Shown in pieces: positions 57,469 to 64,000 of a stretch of DNA of 64,000 nucleotides. The notes below the pieces were generated by a model. That model did no database searches and had not been told where the DNA came from. It was given only the letters and a program-made list of their open reading frames with translations. The stretch comes from Methylophilus medardicus. Lineage in GTDB: Bacteria; Pseudomonadota; Gammaproteobacteria; Burkholderiales; Methylophilaceae. The number at the start of each line of letters is the position of its first letter. The first letter of the stretch is position 1. Both the position numbers and the translations under genes were made by a program. The DNA lies in the NCBI RefSeq assembly GCF_006363955.1, contig NZ_CP040948.1:1-64000 (forward strand), given 5' to 3'.

Positions 57469-57891
57469 ATGCGATTTTTTGTACTGACCATGATCACCGC
57501 CCTGTGTTTGGGTTGTGTGGCACAACCTAAACCAGAAGCGGCGCTATTTCAGCGCATTGGTGGCGCGCCCATGCTCACTAGAATCTCAAACCAAACTTTG
57601 GATATTGTGAGTAAAGATCCGCGCACGAGCCGTTCATTTGAGGGGGTCAAAATGAAGACTCTCAAAGAAAGCCTGAGCAATTTTTTGTGCGTGAAAACTG
57701 GTGGAGCCTGTGTTTATGAAGGCGAAACGATGAAAAAATCGCATGCTGACTTACATATCACCACCGCTGAATTTGAGGTGATGGTGGATGTGTTGCGAGA
57801 GCGCTTGGATGCCAATGGCGTTGGCACCAAAGAGAAAAACGAGCTTCTGAAGATATTGGCGCCAATGAAGCGCGATGTCGTGTCAAACTAA
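57469..57891 (+). CDS. Lipoprotein group I truncated hemoglobin
   Basis: A 140-residue truncated hemoglobin exported as a lipoprotein. The N-terminal signal ends in the lipobox ALCLGC with Cys 16. The globin part opens with LFQRIGGAPMLTRISNQTLD and has the proximal-His region KKSHADLHITTAEF. Group I truncated hemoglobins bind O2 or NO; a periplasmic, membrane-anchored one could scavenge or sense NO. ATG 57469 follows a purine-rich leader (GAGAATTTAAAAA). The cupredoxin and EAL genes follow on the same strand within 23 and 12 bases, so this is an operon. Confidence 0.9.
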   Translation: MRFFVLTMITALCLGCVAQPKPEAALFQRIGGAPMLTRISNQTLDIVSKDPRTSRSFEGVKMKTLKESLSNFLCVKTGGACVYEGETMKKSHADLHITTAEFEVMVDVLRERLDANGVGTKEKNELLKILAPMKRDVVSN

Positions 57892-57914
57892 TTATTTAAT
57901 CGAGAAAGTCTGCA

Positions 57915-58496
57915 ATGTTTTCAGTGGCCACGCGTGTTTGCTTCCCCCTTGTCCTAACATTTTTGAGCCCCCTGGCATTGGCGGCTGATATTACCGCTAC
58001 CATTATGGACGCCTCTGGTAAGCCGATTGTAGACGCGGTCGTGGCTTTTTACGATGGTAAAACGACCGCCTTGCCAGCAGGCGCTGGCGCTAGAATCGTG
58101 CAGAAAAACAAATTATTTAATCCCAGAATCACAGTGGTGCAGACGGGGTCAAAAATCAACTTCCCAAATGAAGATACGGTCAGGCACCATGTCTATTCGT
58201 TTTCTCCCGCAAAAAAATTCGAGTTAAAACTCTATTCGGGCGTGCCAACTGACCCTTTGGTGTTTGACCAAGCGGGAGTAGTCACCTTGGGATGCAACAT
58301 TCACGATTCTATGGTAGGGTATATTTATATCGTTGATACGCCTTTTTTTGCCAAAACGGATGACAAAGGCAAGGCGACGCTAAAGTTGAGCAATGGGCAA
58401 TACAGTTATCAGGCTTGGCAACCAGGCCAAACCAAACCGGGTGCAGAACAAAAAATAACCATTGAGGGTGCGACTGAGGTCAAAATCACACTCTAA
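57915..58496 (+). CDS. Periplasmic cupredoxin-like protein (methylamine utilization type)
   Basis: A 193-residue exported protein with a signal peptide (VLTFLSPLALAAD), a carboxypeptidase-regulatory-like start (TIMDASGKPIVDAVVAFYDG), and a blue-copper-like domain. Candidate ligands are His in VRHHVYSFSP and Cys, His and Met in LGCNIHDSMVGY, the pattern of type 1 copper. Such proteins are often labelled methylamine utilization protein, though mau genes are not here. It could carry electrons or bind copper beside the hemoglobin lipoprotein. It lies between the hemoglobin and EAL genes. Confidence 0.85.
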   Translation: MFSVATRVCFPLVLTFLSPLALAADITATIMDASGKPIVDAVVAFYDGKTTALPAGAGARIVQKNKLFNPRITVVQTGSKINFPNEDTVRHHVYSFSPAKKFELKLYSGVPTDPLVFDQAGVVTLGCNIHDSMVGYIYIVDTPFFAKTDDKGKATLKLSNGQYSYQAWQPGQTKPGAEQKITIEGATEVKITL

Positions 58497-58508
58497 CCCT
58501 TCTACTTC

Positions 58509-60965
58509 ATGATCCAGTTCAAACACATACGATCCCGCATCGCCTTCACATTTTTGACGGTGGTGGTTGCTATTCAATTGGCAGGCCTGATTCCGCTTAA
58601 ATATGCGCTGGACAAACACGCCAACCAGTTAGCGGAAGAGCAGATCAACGTTGGTGAGCGGGTCTTCGTCAGTTTGTTGCAACACAATACGCAAAGCCTG
58701 AAGCAAGCCACCCAAGTGCTGGCGGCAGATTTTGCGTTTCGAGAGGCGGTAGCCACCAATGACGCAGAGACGATAGAGTCAGCGCTTGAAAGCTACCAAG
58801 GCCGTATTCACGCGCAAGTGGCCTATTACATCAGCAATCGTGATGATTTGGTGATCGGCACTGCCGATAACCAAACCGCATTGTTTGGACCCAATGCCAA
58901 GGTCGATGCGATGCAGGCGATCGTCGATAATCAAAGTGGCATGTTGAAATTTGATATTGTCGACGGCAAGCCCTATCAGCTGATTACCGTGCCGGTCAAA
59001 GCGCCCGACGTGATTGGTTGGATTGTGATGGGCTTTGCGGTAGATGGTCGTCTCGCCAGTCAGATCAAGCAATTGACGCATTTGGATGTCGCCTTTGTAC
59101 AAAAAACCCCGCAACATGACTGGCAATTAATTAGCGGCACCGCCGACCATGCGCTCTCTAACCTGCTGGTGAAAACAGTCGCGGATGTGTACCGTCAAAA
59201 AATGTCGCTGCATCGCGTCGATTTCAATGATCAGTCCTATCACTTAAAAATACGCTCATTACATCAGGCAGGGGATGAAGCGCTGTTGGTGGTGTTGCAG
59301 GGCTCAGTGGAGCCTTTTATTCAAGATCTTAGCTTGTTATTTAAGAGCATGATTTTGCTGACACTGGTGGGCGTGTGTATTTTGGCCGCCTTAATTTGGT
59401 ATGTCTCACGTAAAACCACAGAGCCGATTGCGGCTTTGGTCAAAGAGGCCGATTACATCGCCATGGGCGATTATGACAAAGAAATTCAGGTCAATAGTAT
59501 CGACGAAATCGGCCATCTGGCCAAAGCGCTTAATAGCATGCGCGAAGCGGTATTACAGCGTACCTTGCGTATTCAGCGGCTGGCTTTTAATGACGAATTG
59601 ACCGGCCTTTCTAACCGCCTGGCATTTATACAAGGGGTGCATCAGGCCTTGTTAACGCATGCCGAGAGCAAGCAAAAATTAAGTGTCATTGTCATTAATA
59701 TCCATCGTTTCAAACCGATTAATCAAACGCTGGGTCGCGATTTTGGCGACGATTTGCTGCGCCATGTGGGGCAGGTATTGAAACAAAATGTCCTGGGTGA
59801 GCACGACATGGTGGCACGGTTGGACGCCGACGAGTTTGCCGTGATGCTGCAGCACACGGATCAGGCACAGGCAACGCGTTATGCTGACAAGTTGTTACAT
59901 GTGTTTGAGCAGCCGGTGAGCGTACAAGGCCAAGCCATCGATGTACGTACCGGTATTGGCATCTCTTTGTATCCTGACCATGGCATGAATGAAGAGGCAT
60001 TGCTCAATCACGCCGAAACGGCACTACAAGAATCCAAAGCGAAAAAATCGCCGTGGATTGTCTACAACACCGCGCTTGAAATCGATCAATCCGAAACCTT
60101 AACCTTGATTTCTGATTTGAAAGAAGCGATTCAGCAAGATCAGTTACTGCTATATATTCAGCCCAAAATCGATGTGAAGACCCGCCGTGCGTTGGGTGGT
60201 GAAGCATTGATTCGCTGGGTACATCCAGAAAAAGGCATGATCTTTCCAGACCAGTTTATTCCGTTCGCCGAGCAGACTGGCATCATTAGCGACATTACCA
60301 ACTGGATGCTGTTGCGGGCCTGCCAAGTATTGGCTGGGTTTAGAAAACAAGGGCTAGATATTACTTTAGCGGTCAACTTGTCCACCCGTGACTTGAACAA
60401 TATGGAGTTGCCTGAACAAATCGCTCATTTATTGTCGTCTCACGGTTTAGACGCGAAAGCGCTGAAACTCGAAATCACCGAGGGCAGCTTGATGCAAGAC
60501 CCAGAGCGCGCCGAATTAGTGGTGAAAAAATTGGCAGCGATGGGATTACATCTGGCGATTGATGACTTTGGTACGGGCTATTCCTCACTGGCTTACTTAC
60601 GGCAGTTGCCAGTACAAGAACTCAAAATTGACCGTTCTTTCGTCATGTTTATGGACAAAAATAGCGGAGATGCCAGCATCGTTAAATCCACCATTGATCT
60701 AGCCCATAATCTGGGTTTGATTGTAGTCGCAGAAGGCATTGAGAACGAGTTTGTGCTTAATCAGCTGGCTAGATTGGGCTGTAACGAAGGCCAAGGTTAT
60801 TTTATTGGCAAGCCCATGCCTGAAAAAGACTTTTCAGTGTGGTTGCAGCGCTGGGAAGGCCAAAACGAAATCGACATTGATATCGGCGATGATCTTTCTT
60901 ATGCGATTAATCCGCTGGACGTCGAGGTGCAAAAAGATCCATTCAAACTGGATTACCTGAATTAA
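58509..60965 (+). CDS. Membrane sensor EAL protein with degenerate GGDEF
   Basis: An 818-residue cyclic-di-GMP protein. An N-terminal membrane segment (IAFTFLTVVVAIQLAGLIPL) and a second one near residue 280 bound a periplasmic sensor domain of about 240 residues (dCache-like). A HAMP domain (KTTEPIAALVKEADYIAMGD) leads to a GGDEF domain whose signature is DADEF at 439-443, probably inactive as a cyclase, and an EAL domain with EAL at 565-567 and DDFGTGYSSLAYLR, probably active. It is 12 bases after the cupredoxin gene and likely senses something the hemoglobin or cupredoxin handles, with phosphodiesterase output. Confidence 0.9.
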   Translation: MIQFKHIRSRIAFTFLTVVVAIQLAGLIPLKYALDKHANQLAEEQINVGERVFVSLLQHNTQSLKQATQVLAADFAFREAVATNDAETIESALESYQGRIHAQVAYYISNRDDLVIGTADNQTALFGPNAKVDAMQAIVDNQSGMLKFDIVDGKPYQLITVPVKAPDVIGWIVMGFAVDGRLASQIKQLTHLDVAFVQKTPQHDWQLISGTADHALSNLLVKTVADVYRQKMSLHRVDFNDQSYHLKIRSLHQAGDEALLVVLQGSVEPFIQDLSLLFKSMILLTLVGVCILAALIWYVSRKTTEPIAALVKEADYIAMGDYDKEIQVNSIDEIGHLAKALNSMREAVLQRTLRIQRLAFNDELTGLSNRLAFIQGVHQALLTHAESKQKLSVIVINIHRFKPINQTLGRDFGDDLLRHVGQVLKQNVLGEHDMVARLDADEFAVMLQHTDQAQATRYADKLLHVFEQPVSVQGQAIDVRTGIGISLYPDHGMNEEALLNHAETALQESKAKKSPWIVYNTALEIDQSETLTLISDLKEAIQQDQLLLYIQPKIDVKTRRALGGEALIRWVHPEKGMIFPDQFIPFAEQTGIISDITNWMLLRACQVLAGFRKQGLDITLAVNLSTRDLNNMELPEQIAHLLSSHGLDAKALKLEITEGSLMQDPERAELVVKKLAAMGLHLAIDDFGTGYSSLAYLRQLPVQELKIDRSFVMFMDKNSGDASIVKSTIDLAHNLGLIVVAEGIENEFVLNQLARLGCNEGQGYFIGKPMPEKDFSVWLQRWEGQNEIDIDIGDDLSYAINPLDVEVQKDPFKLDYLN

Positions 60966-61104
60966 GCCACGTGCGGCCTGCTCGGCCTAGCCAAAGGTTA
61001 GGCGATCCATTCATAAGTTTTACTGATAGCCCTCATCAAAACATTCAATTTTAATTCGCTTTATGTTTGCTTTAAGATGAATGCCTATTCAATAGGAGAT
61101 CATC

Positions 61105-61176
61105 ATGAGCCAAATCAGAATGCACAAAAAAGCGAATTTTATCATTCACTATGCCATTCAGTTTTTGCGTAAATAA
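61105..61176 (+). CDS. Possible 23-residue peptide before ohrR
   Basis: A 23-codon ORF behind a clear ribosome binding site (AGGAG at about 61094-61098). It encodes a basic and hydrophobic peptide (MSQIRMHKKANFIIHYAIQF, then three more residues). It lacks the E-x3-Y signature of PqqA. It ends 49 bases before ohrR. A leader peptide, small membrane protein or toxin-like peptide are possible; none is shown. The SD overlaps a short stem (CCTAT / ATAGG) that could mask it. Confidence 0.4.
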   Translation: MSQIRMHKKANFIIHYAIQFLRK

Positions 61177-61188
61177 GTGATAAATGCA

Positions 61189-61226
61189 TTGCTATTAAGT
61201 AGCGCACTATTTATAGTCTCGATATA
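61189..61226 (+). promoter_or_regulatory. Candidate sigma-70 promoter of ohrR
   Basis: TTGCTA (61189-61194), a 17-base spacer and TATAGT (61212-61217) form a fair promoter. Transcription would begin at or within two bases of the ATG at 61226, so the mRNA would be leaderless. A related string, TATAGT followed by CGATTTA, occurs before the catalase gene at 61724-61739 and may be a shared regulator site. Confidence 0.5.
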
Positions 61227-61678
61227 TGAATGACACCATCAAAAACAGCACGCCCGTTTTGCAAGAACAGCTATGTTTTTCGGTGTATTCGCTGTCATTG
61301 GCTATCAACAAGGTGTATCGGCCGCTGCTCAAAAAGCTCGATCTAACTTACTCACAGTATCTGGTGATGCTGGTGTTGTGGGAAAGCGATCAGCGCACGG
61401 TAAGTGATATCGGCGAGCAGTTGTTCTTAGATTCCGCGACGCTCACGCCCTTGTTAAAACGGCTAGAGTCGGCGGCGCTATTACAGCGGATCCGCTCCAG
61501 CCAAGATGAAAGGCAAGTGATCATTTGTCTCACAGAAACCGGTCGGCAATTGCGTCTTCAAGCCTCGGGCATCATGGACGATATGCTCTGCGCCATGGGG
61601 AGTTCTATCGAGGAGCTTGCCTTGTTGCGCGAACGCTTAAATGGGTTGCGTAACCACTTGATTGAGCACGTTGCCTAG
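61226..61678 (+). CDS. ohrR: MarR-family organic peroxide regulator OhrR
   Basis: A 150-residue winged-helix repressor of the MarR/OhrR group. It keeps the reactive Cys (Cys 17 in QEQLCFSVYSLSLAI), whose oxidation by peroxide releases DNA, and the DNA-binding LDSATLTPLLKRLE with DERQVIICLTETGR. No ribosome binding site precedes ATG 61226, fitting a leaderless mRNA. It lies 105 bases before a catalase-family peroxidase gene, its probable target. No ohr gene (organic hydroperoxide reductase) is next to it, so the usual partner is replaced. Confidence 0.9.
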   Translation: MNDTIKNSTPVLQEQLCFSVYSLSLAINKVYRPLLKKLDLTYSQYLVMLVLWESDQRTVSDIGEQLFLDSATLTPLLKRLESAALLQRIRSSQDERQVIICLTETGRQLRLQASGIMDDMLCAMGSSIEELALLRERLNGLRNHLIEHVA

Positions 61679-61783
61679 GCCTTCAAGGCCAATAGGGTAC
61701 GCGATCATTTTTTTTGTATTTTATATAGTGTACGATTTAATTTTGCGTTATAAAGTTTTAATTTTTTTTGAAAGGAAAAAACC

Positions 61784-62773
61784 ATGCAATTACGCGCAAT
61801 CATCGCTGTGATATTCGCCGGCAGCCTCACCATGACCCACCCCGTTCTCGCCGAAGATAAGCCGGTGACAGAACAAGTGGTGGATACATTGACCACGCTT
61901 TCGGGCGGCCCGCATGCAGGCTATCGTGCCAATCATGCGAAAGGCATCATGGTGGAAGGCAGCTTCACGCCATCGGCGCAGGCTGCCAGCATTAGTCAGG
62001 CTGTGCATTTTCAGAAGCCCACCCCGGTGCTGGTTCGTTTTTCAGACGCGACGGGTGTACCGAATATTCCCGATGCCAATGGCAATGCTTTTCCAAAAGG
62101 GATCGCAATTCGTTTCCAATTGCCTGATGGTACGGCAACCGATATTGTGAGTATCTCCGTGAATGGGTTTCCGGCAGCCACCCCAGAAGACTTTCTAGGC
62201 TTGTTGAATGCTGTCCGTGATTCGCAGGCGAGCACCGCAAAACCGAGCCCAGTGGAGCAGTTTTTGGGCACGCATCCTGCAGCCCTTAAATTTGTCAGCA
62301 CTCCCAAACCAGCACCCGAGAGTTTTGCCACCCAGCCTTTTTTTGGGGTGAATGCGTTTCAATTTAGCAATGCAGGCGGAAAAAAAGTGTATGGCCGCTA
62401 TCAGATTGTACCTGTCTCAGGTGCGCGTTATTTAACGCAGCAGGCCGCCGATAAGGCCGCACCAGATTACTTGATGAAAGAAATTGTGGAGCGGGTGCAG
62501 ACCAAGGGTGTGCAGTATAAACTGCTGCTGCAATTGGCCGAGCAGGGCGATGATGTGAATAACGCGACCGTGGTTTGGCCGGATAGCCGTCAATTAGTTG
62601 AGTTAGGCACGCTGACGCTCAATAAAGCGGTGGCGGACAGTCAAACGGCAGAAAAACCAATCATGTTTAATCCATTGCAACTGACAGAGGGCATTGCGCC
62701 GAGTCAAGATCCTATCTTGCTGGCGCGACCAGCGGCGTATGCGGTCAGTTTTGGTAGACGCTTAGCCAAATAA
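61784..62773 (+). CDS. Periplasmic catalase-family peroxidase
   Basis: A 329-residue exported member of the catalase superfamily (SrpA-like). A Sec signal peptide (IAVIFAGSLTMTHPVLAE) is followed by the catalase-like core: GYRANHAKGIMVEGSF with the distal His, PVLVRFSDATGVPNIP, FPKGIAIRF, and near the C-terminus a heme-ligand region (not fully resolved). It is much shorter than true catalase and likely works as a heme peroxidase. ATG 61784 has AAAGGA. It lies behind ohrR, and a strong terminator at 62803 ends the unit. Confidence 0.9.
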   Translation: MQLRAIIAVIFAGSLTMTHPVLAEDKPVTEQVVDTLTTLSGGPHAGYRANHAKGIMVEGSFTPSAQAASISQAVHFQKPTPVLVRFSDATGVPNIPDANGNAFPKGIAIRFQLPDGTATDIVSISVNGFPAATPEDFLGLLNAVRDSQASTAKPSPVEQFLGTHPAALKFVSTPKPAPESFATQPFFGVNAFQFSNAGGKKVYGRYQIVPVSGARYLTQQAADKAAPDYLMKEIVERVQTKGVQYKLLLQLAEQGDDVNNATVVWPDSRQLVELGTLTLNKAVADSQTAEKPIMFNPLQLTEGIAPSQDPILLARPAAYAVSFGRRLAK

Positions 62774-62802
62774 TGATTCGCAACAGCACGTCGGTCAGTA
62801 TC

Positions 62803-62828
62803 ACCAACCCCGCGGGGTTGGTTTTTTA
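62803..62828 (+). terminator. Intrinsic terminator after the catalase-family gene
   Basis: A perfect palindrome, ACCAACCCCG / CGGGGTTGGT (62803-62812, 62813-62822; usable stem 8 with loop CGCG), is followed by TTTTTATT. Confidence 0.92.
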
Positions 62829-63065
62829 TTGCGCTAACACCGAGGTCAGGCCATCGCCTAGGCTTAGCTAGGTTGCCTTCGCCAGGGGTTTTGACGTCTT
62901 TCTGCGCCAACAACTCTTTTCTTAGGCATTTTTAGGCCGCTGCAATGATAAATCAGGGTATACCAGCGATTTCCCCTGTCTTTTTGCCACATGCAGTCAC
63001 TGCGCCGGCAGATAGACTGTTGCATAGATCATTATGGTAATGGTTGCATTGGCAGGAGACATCCC

Positions 63066-63989
63066 TTGATTGTTAGACCCAGACCGCATCTTTTTGAGTT
63101 GTTTTTTATTATCAAAGGGTCGATCGTACTCAGGATCATGCCTTTGCTGGTATTCGTGGCGGGCTTGTCTGCTGCAGTCGTTTCTATTTATACCTTCAAA
63201 CCAGATTGGTTACCAAAGTTTGATGGCGGGCCATTCGCGCTATTAGGCATCACCCTCTCTATTTTTTTAGCTTTTCGTAATAATGCTTGTTATGAACGTT
63301 GGTGGGAGGCGAGAAAGATTTGGGGCGAGTTTATGCTCACTGCGAGAAATCTGGCGCGCCTCAGCCAAATTTTAGACACCGTAGATGGCCAGGTGAGTGA
63401 CGCCCGCAAGCAACTATTGCAGCATAATATTGCTTATGCGTATGCCATGCTCATGCAGCTCAGGCCGAGTGATCAGTTGCCGAAGATCGCAAAGCTGGTC
63501 TCGCCTGCGGTGATGGCGCAGTTTCGTCAGAGTAAAAATCCACCCGAAGTGATTTTACGTGCGATGGAACGCATTTTGATTGCAGCATTGCGCGATGGGG
63601 CTATTCAACCCATTCAATTTAACTTGCTTGAAGAATTAATTCAAAAGCTGGCGCTGACCCAAGCCGCTTGCGAGCGCATACAACATACGCCGATCCCGTT
63701 TGGCTATACCTTGTTATTGCATCGCACGGCGTACACTTTTTGCTTTTTGATGCCATTTTGCTTTGCGAACACCTTGGGTTGGGCCACCCCATTTGTCACC
63801 GCGCTGGCCGCCTATACTTTGTTTGGGCTGGATGCACTTGGCAACGAACTCGAAGAACCTTTTGCCCCAATTGCCAACGCTTTGCCTATTAACGCCCTGA
63901 CTGACATCATCGCGTTAGAACTGAGAGAGGCCTTGGGTGAAACGGACATCCCACCGCTGCCGCTTCCTGAAGCATTTGTCCTGATGTAA
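63066..63989 (+). CDS. Bestrophin-like anion channel family protein
   Basis: A 307-residue membrane protein of the bestrophin (UPF0187/YneE) family, homologous to eukaryotic chloride channels; bacterial members can conduct cations. Family traits are RPRPHLFELFFIIKGSI at the start, the segment FLAFRNNACYERWWEARKIW, and the C-terminal YTLFGLDALGNELEEPFA. Four membrane helices are expected. TTG 63066 is chosen because GGAG lies 7 bases upstream and the protein then starts in the family-typical IVRPRP; the frame is open from ATG 62991. It is the last gene in the window. Confidence 0.88.
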   Translation: MIVRPRPHLFELFFIIKGSIVLRIMPLLVFVAGLSAAVVSIYTFKPDWLPKFDGGPFALLGITLSIFLAFRNNACYERWWEARKIWGEFMLTARNLARLSQILDTVDGQVSDARKQLLQHNIAYAYAMLMQLRPSDQLPKIAKLVSPAVMAQFRQSKNPPEVILRAMERILIAALRDGAIQPIQFNLLEELIQKLALTQAACERIQHTPIPFGYTLLLHRTAYTFCFLMPFCFANTLGWATPFVTALAAYTLFGLDALGNELEEPFAPIANALPINALTDIIALELREALGETDIPPLPLPEAFVLM

Positions 63990-64000
63990 TCCCTCAATTT

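Noticed and set aside
60985-61003. Terminator after the EAL gene
   Set aside because: An imperfect 8-base stem without a T-run; too weak to list as a feature.
61105-61176. Second pqqA copy
   Set aside because: Same length as PqqA, but the Glu-x3-Tyr pair that becomes PQQ is missing.
62991-63065. Longer N-terminus for the bestrophin-like protein
   Set aside because: TTG 63066 has GGAG at ideal spacing and gives the family-typical start; the extra residues are Cys-rich and unlike the family.

Overview
The window looks like the start of a betaproteobacterial chromosome, most likely a methylotroph of the Methylophilaceae (Methylophilus, Methylotenera or Methylovorus type). Support: dnaA begins at base 1, followed by dnaN and gyrB; a stand-alone pqqA gene (PQQ precursor peptide); a cupredoxin of the kind usually labelled methylamine utilization protein; a DUF3034 outer-membrane protein; and protein sequences of betaproteobacterial type throughout. 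The genus call is inference. I see no rRNA, tRNA, insertion sequence, prophage or CRISPR array.

Layout. 1-5.3 kb is the replication start: dnaA, an AT-rich gap with DnaA boxes (probable oriC), dnaN, a perfect parS site, and gyrB closed by a strong bidirectional terminator. 5.3-13.7 kb is accessory: a Kef-type antiporter, a run of small genes (diheme c-type protein, thioredoxin-like protein, DUF1348), a catalase-fold protein, a ycaC-pirin pair and a frameshifted LysR regulator. 13.9-18.0 kb holds a membrane GGDEF/EAL protein and recG. 15.9-26.4 kb, on the minus strand, is the yicC ... gmk-rpoZ-spoT-recG backbone, into which a four-gene Anbu operon (ATP-grasp, alpha-E, transglutaminase-like, Anbu peptidase) has been placed. 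26.4-31.9 kb has a Ser/Thr kinase-PP2C pair, rph, rdgB and recQ. 32-37 kb has tesA divergent from an ABC pair (ybbA-ybbP), then hemW. 37.3-43.9 kb carries argH divergent from algZ-algR, then hemC-hemD, the order known from Pseudomonas, with a mechanosensitive-type channel gene inserted.

43.9-55.3 kb is the most unusual stretch and appears devoted to the cell envelope. It holds a PEP-CTERM protein, then an ArsR regulator with an apparently leaderless start heading an operon of aas, lplT and a membrane-anchored protein with a permuted papain-like His/Cys pattern. Two small exported or membrane proteins follow, then an LtaS-like phosphoglycerol transferase directly followed by a fusion of a glycosidase-like barrel with an LPS-kinase-like domain. 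55.4 kb has orphan pqqA with its own terminator. 56.4-61.0 kb is a likely signalling module: DUF3034 protein, divergent from a lipoprotein truncated hemoglobin, a cupredoxin and an EAL protein with a degenerate GGDEF site. 61.1-64 kb holds a 23-residue ORF, an OhrR-type regulator, a periplasmic catalase-family peroxidase and a bestrophin-like channel.

The best candidates for undescribed biology are the barrel-kinase fusion with its LtaS-like partner, the ArsR-aas-lplT-permuted hydrolase operon, and the hemoglobin-cupredoxin-EAL module. All functional statements come from reading motifs and gene order; no database search was run.
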